Source: Natronorubrum texcoconense
GTDB lineage: Archaea; Halobacteriota; Halobacteria; Halobacteriales; Natrialbaceae
Reading direction: 5' to 3'
DNA length: 64,000 nucleotides
NCBI RefSeq assembly: GCF_900100335.1
Contig: NZ_FNFE01000001.1
Span: forward strand, 1,116,001 to 1,180,000
Every line of letters starts with the position of its first letter. Positions within the stretch are counted from its first letter, which is position 1. This document shows, piece after piece, positions 1-9,093 of the stretch. Made by a program: the position numbers and the translations under genes. Below the pieces are notes generated by a model. It was not told where the DNA came from. It was given only the letters and a program-made list of their open reading frames with translations, and did not search any database.

Positions 1-55
1 TCACGATAACTATGTCGCCCGTGCTGACAATACGTTCTCACGGACGAACTGAGCG

Positions 56-121
56 AGTAGGTTGGGGCAGATTTGAACCACGGTCGTTCCGCTTCGCTCC
101 ACTCCCTGATTCAAATCTGCC
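56..121 (-). repeat. Duplicated tRNA-Val 3' end with inverted T-arm copy (att-like)
   Basis: Bases 60-78 repeat the tRNA-Val 3' end (170-188) exactly over 19 bp; 56-78 matches 166-188 with one mismatch. At 110-121 an inverted copy of the T-arm (GGCAGATTTGAA) can pair with TTCAAATCTGCC of the direct copy, giving a 12-bp stem with a loop of about 32 nt. Direct copies of a tRNA 3' end are the usual footprint of tyrosine-recombinase integration. No intact integrase is visible here because the window edge is 55 bp away. tRNA-Glu at 31.7 kb has the same arrangement. Confidence 0.75.
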
Positions 122-167
122 TAACGTAACGAATTTGCTGCTCGCGGATTGCTCGCAGCAAAATTAG

Positions 168-242
168 TGGGTTGGGGCAGATTTGAACTGCCGACTTCCT
201 CCGTGTGAAGGAGGTATCATAACCAGACTAGATCACCAACCC
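168..242 (-). tRNA. tRNA-Val (anticodon CAC)
   Basis: On the minus strand the 75 nt fold into a full cloverleaf. The acceptor stem pairs GGGTTGG with CCAACCC and is followed by discriminator A. The anticodon stem is CCTCC/GGAGG around the loop TTCACAC, so the anticodon is CAC and it reads the valine codon GUG. The T-arm contains GGTTCAAATC-like bases (here AGTTCAAATCT). CCA is not encoded. A TATA-like TTAAGTTAAA lies about 25-30 bp upstream. A 7-bp hairpin (242-248 with 257-263) abuts the 5' end. The 3' end is duplicated 110 bp downstream, as described separately. Confidence 0.95.
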
Positions 243-282
243 GCACGGGATTGTATCCGTGCGTTTAACTTAAGACTTCCTT

Positions 283-561
283 TCAGCGGTCGTCAGCTGG
301 GTCTGCCGCGTCGGACCGTGAGAGCGTCGCTCGAGCGTTCCCAACGACTGCACGGGCCTGCCCGGCGGCGTTGCGCTCCAGATCGGACACGCCGTCCCGA
401 ACCGCCTCGAGGCGGCTCGGTTCGGGTTCCGGTTCCGACTCGCGGCCGACCAGGTCGCGGAGTCGCGTCGCGTAGGGCTCGAGGGCTTCACTGAGACCGA
501 GTTTCGCGTGTTCGCCGGCGCGGCTGAGGTAGTAACGGCTGTCGTCGAAGTGCTTATTCAT
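283..561 (-). CDS. Small haloarchaeal protein, DUF7553-like
   Basis: A 92-residue, highly charged, predicted helical protein without membrane segments or cysteines. It starts MNKHFDDSRYYLSRAGEHAK and has a Glu-Pro-rich hinge near residue 45. The pattern resembles a haloarchaeal family I recall as DUF7553, whose function is unknown; that assignment is from memory. I chose the ATG at 561 over an upstream TTG because an AGGT Shine-Dalgarno-like run precedes it and the family normally begins MNKHF. It lies alone between tRNA-Val and pduO. Confidence 0.7.
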   Translation of the reverse strand: MNKHFDDSRYYLSRAGEHAKLGLSEALEPYATRLRDLVGRESEPEPEPSRLEAVRDGVSDLERNAAGQARAVVGNARATLSRSDAADPADDR

Positions 562-713
562 GTGACCTTCTACCAAGGGGAGGACCCCATCCGATATAGC
601 CCTTTCGTAGGCAACAGGATGGGGTCGGTACCGATCCCGACGCCGACCTGCGAGTCTGTCTCGAGCCCAGGGCGAACGGACGGCGGTGTCGAGTTCGGTC
701 GAGTGCCAGCGAA

Positions 714-1247
714 TTAGTACTGCGGCGAGTCTTCCGGCTCGCCGTCGCGTTTGTTGACGACGCGACCGAAGGTGAACAACCCGTCCGAGAGGCGGTTCAG
801 GTACTGCACGGCTTGCTCGTTGATCTGCTCCTCGCTCGCGAGGGCGACAGCCCGACGCTCGGCGCGTCGGCAGACGGTTCTGGCGTGGTGGAGCGCCGCC
901 CCGTGTTCGCTGCCCGTCGGCAGGATGAAGGAAGTCAGCGGCTCGAGTTCCTCGTCGTACGCGTCGATCCAGTCCTCGATGGTTTCGACGTGATCGGCGC
1001 GGACGGCGGGATCGTCCTCGTCGGGGTCGGGGTTCGCGAAGTCAGCCTGCACGACGTGGAGGTGGTTCTGAACCGTTCGTAGCTGCTCGTCGACGTCGTC
1101 GTAGCCGGTCGGTCGGATCGTCCCGATCAGGGCGTTGAGTTCGTCGACGGTTCCGTAGGCCTCGATGCGCGCACTGGTCTTCGAGACGCGAGTCATATCC
1201 CGGAGATCGGTCTGTCCGTCGTCGCCGCGACCGGTATAGATCGTCAT
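714..1247 (-). CDS. pduO: Cob(I)alamin adenosyltransferase, PduO type
   Basis: Transfers the 5'-deoxyadenosyl group of ATP to cob(I)alamin or a cob(I)yrinate derivative to make coenzyme B12; cytoplasmic, acting as a trimer in this family. The 177 residues have normal PduO length. The N-terminal ATP-binding TGRGDDGQTDL (residues 5-15) and the C-terminal helical motif CRRAERRAVAL followed by YLNRLSDGLFTFGR are both present. It is monocistronic here, with no other cobalamin gene in the window. The ATG at 1247 gives the expected N-terminus MTIYTGRGD. Confidence 0.93.
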   Translation of the reverse strand: MTIYTGRGDDGQTDLRDMTRVSKTSARIEAYGTVDELNALIGTIRPTGYDDVDEQLRTVQNHLHVVQADFANPDPDEDDPAVRADHVETIEDWIDAYDEELEPLTSFILPTGSEHGAALHHARTVCRRAERRAVALASEEQINEQAVQYLNRLSDGLFTFGRVVNKRDGEPEDSPQY

Positions 1248-1514
1248 ACGCGAGTCGACGGACGGCGGCCACTTAACTGCTGACGCATCGGTAGGTCGTC
1301 AGATTGGGTCCGCTCGCAGTACGGACAGGCGATACGATATCGGGACACGACTGGAAAATGGCCGTTCTCTCGAGGAGACCTCATTCCCCCGGGTAGCGCA
1401 GCTATGAACGTATCAGTTTGGACCGGACGCAACTTATGGTCCTGCTCGGTATACGAGACCCCCGTGACTGAAAATAACGCACCCGTGGCCCGGGATTGCG
1501 GAGGTCGATCGTAG

Positions 1515-2510
1515 ATGTGCACGCGATTAGTGTATCTGGGACCCGACGACGTCGTTATTACCGGTCGGTCGATGGACTGGCACGACGAGATCGGAACCAA
1601 CATTTGGGTGTTTCCACGTGGGATGGATCGAACCGGTGCGGTCGGTCCGAACTCGGTGGAGTGGTCCGCAGAGTACGGCAGCGTCATCGCCTCTGCGTAC
1701 GACATTGCGTCGACAGACGGGATGAACGAGGCAGGCCTGGTCGCGAACCTTCTGTGGCTCACCGAATCCGACTACCCCGAGTGGGACGGCGACTCACCTG
1801 GACTGGCGATTTCGATGTGGGTACAGTACGTCCTGGACAACTTCGAGTCGGTAGCCGAGGCGGTCGAGAATCACCGGGAAGACGAGTTCGTCGTCGTCTC
1901 CGAGGAAATCCCCGACGAAGGCCGGTTCGCCACCTTGCACCTGTCTCTGTCGGACGCCACGGGTGACAGCGCCATCTTGGAGTACGTCGATGGCGAGCTA
2001 ACGATCCATCACGGTCGGGAGTACCAGGTGATGACGAACTCCCCACCGTTCGATCAGCAACTCGCACTCGACGAGTACTGGTCGGAGATCGGCGGCACGG
2101 TCATGTTACCGGGAACCAATCGCCCGGCCGACCGGTTCGCCCGGGCGAGTTTCTACGTGGACGCGATACCACAAACCCAGGACCGTCGAATCGCGACGGC
2201 GAGCGTCTTTGGCGTAATCCGGAACGTCTCCGTTCCGTACGGTATCAGTACGCCGGACGAACCACACATCTCCTCGACGCGCTGGCGTACGGTCGCGGAT
2301 CACCGAGACCGACGCTACTACTTCGAATCCGCGCTCTCACCGAACGTCTTCTGGCTGGATCTCGACGAACTCGACTTCGCCGCCGACACCGGTGTTCGAA
2401 CGCTTCCGCTCGGTCAGGACCAAGCGAACGTCTTCGCTGGCGACGTCGCCGGAGAGTTCGTCGACACCGAGCCGTTCGAGTTTCTCGGCGTCCCCGCTCC
2501 TTCGAGTTAA
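1515..2510 (+). CDS. Linear amide C-N hydrolase (choloylglycine hydrolase family)
   Basis: A 331-residue Ntn hydrolase of the penicillin V acylase/bile salt hydrolase superfamily. After removal of Met1 the chain would begin with the nucleophile Cys2 (MCTRLVYLG). Other family residues are visible: Arg18 and Asp21 in GRSMDWH, Asn71 in DGMNEAGL, and a conserved Asn in MTNSPPFDQQL. These enzymes cleave amide bonds of N-acyl compounds; the natural substrate in haloarchaea is unknown. No signal peptide is seen, so it is probably cytoplasmic. The start is fixed by the need for Cys at position 2. Confidence 0.88.
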   Translation: MCTRLVYLGPDDVVITGRSMDWHDEIGTNIWVFPRGMDRTGAVGPNSVEWSAEYGSVIASAYDIASTDGMNEAGLVANLLWLTESDYPEWDGDSPGLAISMWVQYVLDNFESVAEAVENHREDEFVVVSEEIPDEGRFATLHLSLSDATGDSAILEYVDGELTIHHGREYQVMTNSPPFDQQLALDEYWSEIGGTVMLPGTNRPADRFARASFYVDAIPQTQDRRIATASVFGVIRNVSVPYGISTPDEPHISSTRWRTVADHRDRRYYFESALSPNVFWLDLDELDFAADTGVRTLPLGQDQANVFAGDVAGEFVDTEPFEFLGVPAPSS

Positions 2511-2581
2511 TCTCGATCGAGAGACGAGCGCCGGCGGTAGCGATCGGTACGTTAAACACGCGCCGCGCCAAACGCCCGCGT

Positions 2582-2758
2582 ATGGCCATGGAACTCGACC
2601 ACGACTGTCCGAACTGCGGTGACGAGCGGACCTTCTACCGTGCGGCGAGCACCACGCTCCACCTCGGCGAGAAGGTCAAGTGGCACTGCCCGGACTGCGA
2701 CTACGGCTTCGTACGGATCGGCGACAACGGCACCGCCGTCGACTCGAGCGCGACATAA
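2582..2758 (+). CDS. Zinc beta-ribbon micro-protein (DUF7838-like)
   Basis: A 58-residue protein with two CxxC pairs: CPNC at residues 9-12 and CPDC at 36-39, a classic zinc beta-ribbon. The middle (FYRAASTTLHLGEKVKWHC) and YGFVRI after the second knuckle match a widespread haloarchaeal family that I recall as DUF7838; function unknown. Translation may start at 2582 or at Met3 (2588). It is convergent with the CBS-domain gene, with 23 bp between the stops. Confidence 0.8.
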   Translation: MAMELDHDCPNCGDERTFYRAASTTLHLGEKVKWHCPDCDYGFVRIGDNGTAVDSSAT

Positions 2759-2781
2759 CGACGACTAACTCCCTTCTGGTT

Positions 2782-3237
2782 TTAGTACGGTCCATCGCCG
2801 TCGCTTCGCGGCAGTCGCTCGTAGGCTGGCGACACCGACCGGATAATGTTCGCGACCTGCTGGAGTTCCATCCCAAGGAGCACGACGATATCGCTCAACG
2901 AGACGATGCCGACCAGGTCGCCGTCCTCGACCACGGGGACCCGACGGACGCCCTTGCGCGACATTCGCTCGAGGAGCTCGGAGATCCCCGCGTCGGCGGC
3001 GACCGTCAACAGGTCGCCAGAGACGATCTCGCCCACCGGCGTCGAGCTCGTCGCCCCGTCTCCGCCGAGGACCTCGAGGGCGAGGTCGCGGTCGGAGACC
3101 AACCCGACCGGTTCCCCCTCGGCGATGACGATGACGCTGCCGACGCGTTTCGTCCGCATCGTCTGGACGACGTCGGATAGCGCGGTTTCCGGTTCGACGG
3201 TGACGACCGTTTGCCGTGCGATATCGATCACAGCCAT
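2782..3237 (-). CDS. Tandem CBS-domain protein
   Basis: The 151 residues are almost entirely two CBS modules (about residues 5-58 and 72-128), which pair to form a Bateman module binding adenosyl ligands such as AMP, ATP or SAM. Typical signatures are RVGSVIVIAEGEPVGLVSDR and RRVPVVEDGDLVGIVSLSD. There is no attached catalytic domain, so it is probably a stand-alone energy sensor or regulator; its partner is unknown. I placed the start at the ATG at 3237 (MAVIDIARQTVV), which sets the first CBS domain directly at the N-terminus. Confidence 0.88.
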   Translation of the reverse strand: MAVIDIARQTVVTVEPETALSDVVQTMRTKRVGSVIVIAEGEPVGLVSDRDLALEVLGGDGATSSTPVGEIVSGDLLTVAADAGISELLERMSRKGVRRVPVVEDGDLVGIVSLSDIVVLLGMELQQVANIIRSVSPAYERLPRSDGDGPY

Positions 3238-3395
3238 ACGAGACCCGTCGTCGCCGATCGAGACAAGCGTTGTGCCGCGTACGGAGCCGTTCGACGATCG
3301 GCCACCGGCCTTCCCCGTCGAACGCATCGATCGCTCGGGTCCTCAATCGAGAACGCATACAAGATTACTTCTGGGGAGGAGTTCGTGGGATACGT

Positions 3396-5117
3396 ATGCA
3401 AGGACGCAGGCTCGCCACGACGGACGAGATCATCGCGATCGTCAGTCCCGACAGCGACGAGGCGCTCGCGTCGCTCACCGAGTGGACCGAGGAACGGGGA
3501 CTCGGGCTGGCGACCGTCGCCGTCGGGGACGACATCGGCGACGTCTACGACGAGAGTCGAGCGACGTTGGGCGTGACGCTCGGTGGCGACGGAACGTTTC
3601 TGGAGGGCGTCAAGACGTTCAGTCCGCGGGATATCCCGCAGCTGGGCGTCAACACGGGAACGCTCGCGTTTCTGGCCCGCGTCGAACCCGAGGACCTCGA
3701 GGACGCGCTCGACGAGACGCTCCGCGGGCGGGCCTCCGTCGACAGCCGCCAGCAGGTTCACGTCGAGGCACCCGGCGTGGACGCAACAGGGATCAACGAT
3801 GTCATGGTCCAGCAGGTGCCCCCGGAGAACCCGATCGACCGGAAGGTGACGCGACTCGACGTCTACGCGGACGACGAGTACGTCGGCGAGTTCGAGGGGA
3901 CGGGCCTGGCCGTCTCGACGCCGACCGGCTCGACCGGCATCTCGCTGTCGGCTAACGGGCCGGTCCACTACCCCGTGAACAACCATACGCTCCAGATCGT
4001 CCCGCTGCACACGCACAAACTCGGCGTCCGTCCGATCGTGGTCTCCCCCGAGACGGAGCTTCGAATCGTCACGCAGGAACAGGCGAGTCTGCTCGTCGAC
4101 GGCGGACGGGCTCACACCATCCTCACCGAAGGTGACGAGATCACGGCCACCGGCGCTGACAAACTGGCCCACATCGTCCGAACCAGTTACGACGACCACT
4201 TCTTCACCGCGATCACGAAGAAACTCGGTTGGGACGTTCGGGATGTCGACGTGCCGGCGGCGAAGCGTCGCGAGCCGCTGTCCGCCGCGTCGAAGAAGTC
4301 GATAACCGCCGACGAGGAGACGGATACCGTCGAACGTGCGCTGACGGTCGCAACGGAGGCCGCGAAGGCCGCCGGCGAACCGCTTCGCGAACTCCACGGA
4401 CAGGTGGAATCCATCGACGTCAAAACCGACAAATCCGATATCGTCACGGAGGCCGATCACCAGGCCGATCGGATCATCACGACCGTTATTCGCAACGAGT
4501 TCCCCAACCACGCAGTCTTTTCGGAGGAGGGAGCGCGCCAGCGAGGCACTGACAGCGACTACACGTGGGTGATCGACCCGCTCGACGGCACCGGAAACTT
4601 CGCTCACGGCAACCCCAACTACTCGATCTCGGTCGCCCTCGTCGAGGACGGCGAGCCGGTGATGGGCGTCGTCTACGTCCCCGAGACCGACGAGCTGTTC
4701 TCCGGAATCGCCGGGAATGGCGCCTGGCGCGACGGCGATCCGATCGAGACGACCGACCGTGACCAGCTCGACGAGAGCATGCTGATTTCGGGCTACGATC
4801 CCGACGGCACCTTCCTCTCGCACTTCTATCAGGCCTCGCGCGGCGTCAGACGGCTCGGCTCCGCCGCGCTCAATCTCTGTTACCTCGCCAGCGGCAGCGC
4901 GGACGCCGTCTGGGAGCACGACACGTACCCCTGGGACATCGCGGCCGGACTCGTCATCGCTCGCGAGGCCGGCGCGACGCTCACCGACCAGACGGGCGAC
5001 CCCTACGAGTTCGACTTCGATACCGACGACCGAACGCCGCTGCTCGGCTCGAACGGCTCGCTCCACCCGGCGCTGCTCGAGCACCTCGAGGACGGATTGC
5101 CGGCCCGCTCACAGTAA
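3396..5117 (+). CDS. Bifunctional NAD kinase / inositol monophosphatase fusion
   Basis: A 573-residue cytoplasmic fusion. Residues about 10-285 are an ATP-NAD kinase with GGDGTFLEG (63-71), NTGTLAFL (86-93), IND (133-135) and STPTGSTGISLSANGP (174-189), making NADP from NAD. Residues about 312-565 are an IMPase-fold phosphatase with the metal motifs EEGA (377-380), DPLDGTGNF (394-402) and WDIAAG (513-518), acting on inositol-1-phosphate, fructose-1,6-bisphosphate or NADP. A linker of about 25 residues joins them. Both active sites look intact. The ATG at 3396 was chosen over earlier in-frame starts because upstream codons do not look like coding sequence. Confidence 0.92.
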   Translation: MQGRRLATTDEIIAIVSPDSDEALASLTEWTEERGLGLATVAVGDDIGDVYDESRATLGVTLGGDGTFLEGVKTFSPRDIPQLGVNTGTLAFLARVEPEDLEDALDETLRGRASVDSRQQVHVEAPGVDATGINDVMVQQVPPENPIDRKVTRLDVYADDEYVGEFEGTGLAVSTPTGSTGISLSANGPVHYPVNNHTLQIVPLHTHKLGVRPIVVSPETELRIVTQEQASLLVDGGRAHTILTEGDEITATGADKLAHIVRTSYDDHFFTAITKKLGWDVRDVDVPAAKRREPLSAASKKSITADEETDTVERALTVATEAAKAAGEPLRELHGQVESIDVKTDKSDIVTEADHQADRIITTVIRNEFPNHAVFSEEGARQRGTDSDYTWVIDPLDGTGNFAHGNPNYSISVALVEDGEPVMGVVYVPETDELFSGIAGNGAWRDGDPIETTDRDQLDESMLISGYDPDGTFLSHFYQASRGVRRLGSAALNLCYLASGSADAVWEHDTYPWDIAAGLVIAREAGATLTDQTGDPYEFDFDTDDRTPLLGSNGSLHPALLEHLEDGLPARSQ

Positions 5118-5181
5118 GGGAAAGACGTACGAGTGTAGCCGAAAGCGACAAACGAGCGTGGCTGAACGCGACGGACGGCCG

Positions 5182-6720
5182 TTACTCGTCGTCCGTGTTT
5201 CCGATCGCGTGCCACGACAGCCGCGGATTCCGTGCGGCGCTGGTCTGGTCGATCCGGCGAGCCGTGGTGCGGCCGGGTGCGGCCTCGAGCGTCTCGTCGT
5301 CCTCCGCTGCGACGGCGTTGAAGGCGGCGGCGAGCCGGTCGAGCGTCCCCTTGCTCTCGACCTCCGTGGGTTCGGTCATCAGCGCCTCGGAGACGATCTC
5401 GGGCCACTTGGTCGTCGGCGGGTGGACGCCGTAGTCGAGCATCCGTTTGGCGACGTCGGCGGCGTCCTGGTCGCCCGCGCTGGCGACGAACTCGTGGTGG
5501 AACGGCTCGTAGGGGATGTCGTACTCGAGCTGACTCGCGAGGTAGTTCGCGTTGAGCACCGCCTTCGCGCTGGCGTCCGAGAGACCGGCATCACCCAGCC
5601 GAGCGATGTAGGCGAACGCCTTGACGAGAACGAGCCAGTTGCCCTGGTAGCCGTGTACGTGGCCGATCGTGTGTTCCGGGTCGAACAGCTCGTAGGTCGA
5701 CTCGCCGCTCTTCGTCTTGTCGCCTTCACGCACTCGAGGGGCCGGCAGGAACGGTGCCAGTTCGTCGACCACGCCGACGGGACCCGCGCCGGGACCGCCG
5801 CCGCCGTGGGGCGTCGCGAACGTCTTGTGGACGTTGTAGTGCATCACGTCGAAGCCCATATCGCCCGGGCGAGCGCGCCCGAGCAGGGCGTTCAGGTTCG
5901 CCCCGTCGTAGTAGAGCAAGCCGCCCACGTCGTGGACCATCTCGGCGATCCGTTCGATGTCGCGCTCGAACAGCCCGAGCGTGTTCGGATTCGTGAGCAT
6001 GAGCGCCGCCGTCTGCTCGCTCAGGGCGGCCTCGAGCGCCTCGAGGTCGACCCGACCCTCGTCGTCGCTCGGCAGCGAAACGACGTCGTAGCCGCCCAGC
6101 GCGGCGGTCGCGAAGTTGGTTCCGTGGGCGCTCTCGGGGACGATGACCTCGTCGCGGTGGTCCTCGCCGTTGTGCTCGTGGTAGGCCGCGGCGACGCGGA
6201 TGCCGACGAACTCGCCGGCCGCGCCGGCCGGCGGCTGGAGCGTGACGGCGTCCATGCCACCGATTCGGCCGAGGTAGTCCTGCAGCCGGTACAGTAGCTC
6301 GAGGGTCCCCTGCAGCGATCGTTCCGAGCGGTCGGGGTGGACCGCGGCCTTCGGCAGCGCTGCGACGTCCTCGGTGAACTTCGGGTTGTACTTCATCGTA
6401 CACGACCCCAGCGGGTAGGGGCCGCTGTCGATCCCGTAGATCATCTGGGAGAGCCGCGTGTAGTGGCGCGCCAGTTCGGGCTCGGAGAGTTCGGGGAGCT
6501 CGAGGGAGTCCCGCGTGAGGTGGTCGGGGAGGGGCGAGTCGCTGCCGTCGCCGCCGTCGCCGTCGTCCGTCTCGTCACCCTCGGCACCGATTTCGACGCG
6601 CGTCAGATCCTTCTCCGAGAGCAGCGGCTCGTACTGGCCGTTCTCGACGTACCGGGCCTGATCGTAGCGGACCCCCTCGGCTCGAGGCGCTGCGCTTGCG
6701 TCGTCGGAACGCTCGCTCAT
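5182..6720 (-). CDS. gcvPB: Glycine dehydrogenase (decarboxylating) subunit 2
   Basis: The PLP-bearing half of the P-protein of the glycine cleavage system, which decarboxylates glycine and passes the aminomethyl group to GcvH. The 512 residues are normal for this subunit. The PLP lysine is K299 in [27 protein letters not shown] (about 105-114) and [13 protein letters not shown] (about 194-206) are conserved. An acidic low-complexity insert (about residues 46-64) is typical halophile elaboration. The start codon overlaps the gcvPA stop by 4 bp, so the two are translationally coupled. Confidence 0.96.
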   Translation of the reverse strand: MSERSDDASAAPRAEGVRYDQARYVENGQYEPLLSEKDLTRVEIGAEGDETDDGDGGDGSDSPLPDHLTRDSLELPELSEPELARHYTRLSQMIYGIDSGPYPLGSCTMKYNPKFTEDVAALPKAAVHPDRSERSLQGTLELLYRLQDYLGRIGGMDAVTLQPPAGAAGEFVGIRVAAAYHEHNGEDHRDEVIVPESAHGTNFATAALGGYDVVSLPSDDEGRVDLEALEAALSEQTAALMLTNPNTLGLFERDIERIAEMVHDVGGLLYYDGANLNALLGRARPGDMGFDVMHYNVHKTFATPHGGGGPGAGPVGVVDELAPFLPAPRVREGDKTKSGESTYELFDPEHTIGHVHGYQGNWLVLVKAFAYIARLGDAGLSDASAKAVLNANYLASQLEYDIPYEPFHHEFVASAGDQDAADVAKRMLDYGVHPPTTKWPEIVSEALMTEPTEVESKGTLDRLAAAFNAVAAEDDETLEAAPGRTTARRIDQTSAARNPRLSWHAIGNTDDE

Positions 6721-8054
6721 CGGGCCACCTCCTCGAACGCCGCGACGAACGAATCGATCCGTTCGTCCGTGACGCCGGCGACGCAGACCTGAATCAGGTG
6801 TTCACCGACGACGTGGACCGCGAAGCCGCGTTTCTCGAGGTCTTCGGCGATCGCGGCCGCGGGCTGGTCGACGTGGGCGACGAACTCGCGGATGTGGTGT
6901 CGGTCGTGAACCGGCGCCTTGACGCCGACGAGGGCGTCGAGTCGCGCCGCGAGATCCGACGCGCGGGTGACGCCGCGCTCGGCGAGGTCGACCATGCCGT
7001 TCGGGCCTAGGGACGCCGCGTGCATCGCGGTTCGGAGCGCGACCCACGCCTGATTCGTACAGATGTTACTCGTCGCGCGCTCTCGGCGGATGTGCTGTTC
7101 GCGGGTCTGTAGCGTGAGGGTGTACGCCCGGCGGTCGGTCGCGTCCTCGCTCACGCCGACCAGTCGGCCGGGGACCTGTCGGAGGTAGTCCTCGCTCGTC
7201 GCGAACAGCCCGAGTCCCATCCCGTAGCTCGTCGGGAGTCCGAGTACGCTTGCATCGCCGACGACGACGTCGGCACCGACGTCCGCCGGCCGCTGGAGTA
7301 CAGAGAGCGCGACGGGATCCGAGCCGAGGACGAACAGCGCGTCGTGGGCCGCGGCGAGGTCGCCGATCGCCGTCAGGCTCTCCTCGATCGTTCCGCGAAC
7401 GGTCGGATTCTCCGCGTAGACCATGACGCTCTTCTCGTTGACCTGCTCTTCGAGGGCGGCGAGGTCGACGTTCCCGTCGTCGGTCGGATACTCCTCGATC
7501 TCCAGATCGGTGCCGGCGACGTAGTTCTCGAGCGTCGACCGTCGCCCCTCGCGAAGGAGGTCGGGCACGAGCACGCGGTGGCCGCTCGTGTCCCGAACGC
7601 GCTCGGCCAGCGTGGCGGCTTCGCCGAGCGCCGTCGCGGCGTCGTACATCGAGCAGTTAGCGATCTCGAGGCCCGTCAGTTCGACCAGCAGCGACTGGTA
7701 CTCGAACAGCGCCTGCAGGAACCCCTGGGAGACTTCGGGCTGGTACTGCGTGTAGGAGGTGAGAAACTCCGAGCGGTCGGCGAGGTGGTCGACCAGCGAC
7801 GGCACGTAGTAGCCGTAGTGGCCTCGACCCAGCAGCTCCGTCAGGTCGCTGTTTCGGCCCAGGATCGAGCGAACCAGCCGTCTCGTCTCGCGTTCAGAGC
7901 GTGCGTCGATACCGAACTTCCCGTCGAACTGGACGGCCGTCGGGATGTCGAAGAGGTCGGCTTCGGTTTCGACGCCGACCGCCTCGAGCATCCGCGAGCG
8001 TTCCGCGTCCGTGTGGGGAGCGTACGGACTCCCCGTGGCGTGTGATCCGTGCAT
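6717..8054 (-). CDS. gcvPA: Glycine dehydrogenase (decarboxylating) subunit 1
   Basis: The non-catalytic half of the two-subunit P-protein that dimerises with GcvPB. The 445 residues carry the family pattern [20 protein letters not shown] and [16 protein letters not shown] chose the ATG at 8054 ([19 protein letters not shown]), which sits near the usual N-terminus; the longer frame adds arginine- and threonine-rich residues that look like non-coding upstream sequence. It is the first gene of a two-gene operon; gcvT and gcvH, which often precede it, are not in the window. Confidence 0.95.
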   Translation of the reverse strand: MHGSHATGSPYAPHTDAERSRMLEAVGVETEADLFDIPTAVQFDGKFGIDARSERETRRLVRSILGRNSDLTELLGRGHYGYYVPSLVDHLADRSEFLTSYTQYQPEVSQGFLQALFEYQSLLVELTGLEIANCSMYDAATALGEAATLAERVRDTSGHRVLVPDLLREGRRSTLENYVAGTDLEIEEYPTDDGNVDLAALEEQVNEKSVMVYAENPTVRGTIEESLTAIGDLAAAHDALFVLGSDPVALSVLQRPADVGADVVVGDASVLGLPTSYGMGLGLFATSEDYLRQVPGRLVGVSEDATDRRAYTLTLQTREQHIRRERATSNICTNQAWVALRTAMHAASLGPNGMVDLAERGVTRASDLAARLDALVGVKAPVHDRHHIREFVAHVDQPAAAIAEDLEKRGFAVHVVGEHLIQVCVAGVTDERIDSFVAAFEEVAR

Positions 8055-8313
8055 AGTTAGTAGCGGTCCCGGTCGAACGTCGCGGCCCGTCCCCAGCGTG
8101 GTCCGCCCCGTGCGATTCGAGACATGATACCAGCCAGTAGCGGTCACGGGGTAATGAACGCACCTCTTCGGCTCCGGGAACCTGTCGCCGAAAGCGATCG
8201 ATCACGCCACGCGGAGACCGACCAACGATGGACCGCTACCCGCTCGAGTCGCACCGTCGTGCCTGCAGACGCGCCGTCCCCACCTTTGACCGCCGCCGGC
8301 GTGGGCCACCCGC

Positions 8314-9063
8314 ATGGACAGTTCAGGCAGCCGAGACGACGATCGAACGCCGCCGTTCGACGGGTCCGGAGGCGGGGAGTCGCCGCTCGGGCGTGAAGAT
8401 CAGGAGGTCGGCGCCGAGGTCGCGACCGACCCCGACTCGTTTCTCGGCGTCCTCCCGCACTTTTATCGCGGCGAGGTCAGTCAGGCGAGCGGTGCACAGG
8501 ATCGGATCGACCGCACGACGGACTGGGCGATCGCCCTGCTCGCCGCGTTGCTCTCGCTCGTCTTCTCGAGTCCGGAGATGCCCGCGTTCCTCCTCCTGAT
8601 CGGGCTCTTCACCCTCTGTATCTTCCTGTTCTTCGAAGTTCGCCGATACCGGTTCTATGACCACTGGCGCGCTCGCGTCCGATTCGTCCAGGAGAACGTG
8701 TTCGCGAACGCGATCGATCCCGTCGGCGTCGAGCATCCGAACTGGCGCGAAGAGTTGGGCGACGATCTGCGCAGTCCGACGTTCAAAGTCTCGTTCGTCG
8801 AGGCGCTCTCCCGACGGCTGCGCCGCGTCTACGGCCTGTTGTTCGCCGTAACGGGAGTCGCGTGGGTGTTCAAGGTCACGCTGTTCACGCCCGAACAGCA
8901 GTGGACCGAAGCGGCCGAACTCCCCGGCATTCCGGGGCTCGCGGTGGCAACAGTGCTCGGCGTCTTCTTCGTCGGCATACTCGTGTTCGCCTTCTGGCCT
9001 GCCAAGCGCAGGGCGAAAGGCGAGATCCACGGGCAAGAGTCCGGCGACTGGAAGAACGATTGA
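8314..9063 (+). CDS. DUF2270 family membrane protein
   Basis: A 249-residue integral membrane protein. A soluble acidic N-terminus (1-50) contains HFYRGEVSQASGAQDRIDRT, the start of the DUF2270 core. Two hydrophobic helices follow at about 72-108, then a charged cytoplasmic stretch including FYDHWRARVRFVQENVFANA, then two more helices at about 170-230. Function is unknown. It is divergent from gcvPA and convergent with the AI-2E transporter gene. The ATG at 8314 is used; a later internal start would remove only the disordered acidic head. Confidence 0.85.
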   Translation: MDSSGSRDDDRTPPFDGSGGGESPLGREDQEVGAEVATDPDSFLGVLPHFYRGEVSQASGAQDRIDRTTDWAIALLAALLSLVFSSPEMPAFLLLIGLFTLCIFLFFEVRRYRFYDHWRARVRFVQENVFANAIDPVGVEHPNWREELGDDLRSPTFKVSFVEALSRRLRRVYGLLFAVTGVAWVFKVTLFTPEQQWTEAAELPGIPGLAVATVLGVFFVGILVFAFWPAKRRAKGEIHGQESGDWKND

Positions 9064-9093
9064 GGAGAGAGACGCGCTCTCGAGTCGGACGAG

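Noticed and set aside
1244-1762. 172-codon minus frame with CPYC near its end
   Set aside because: Half of it lies antisense to the Ntn hydrolase, the remainder has one CxxC only and no coding bias.
3228-5084. 618-codon minus-strand open frame opposite the NAD kinase-IMPase gene
   Set aside because: It is an antisense shadow caused by high G+C; the translation is Val/Arg/Asp-rich without family motifs, while the plus frame has full active sites.
8055-8313. Glycine riboswitch before gcvPA
   Set aside because: No conserved tandem glycine aptamer pattern is visible, and such elements are not expected in haloarchaea.
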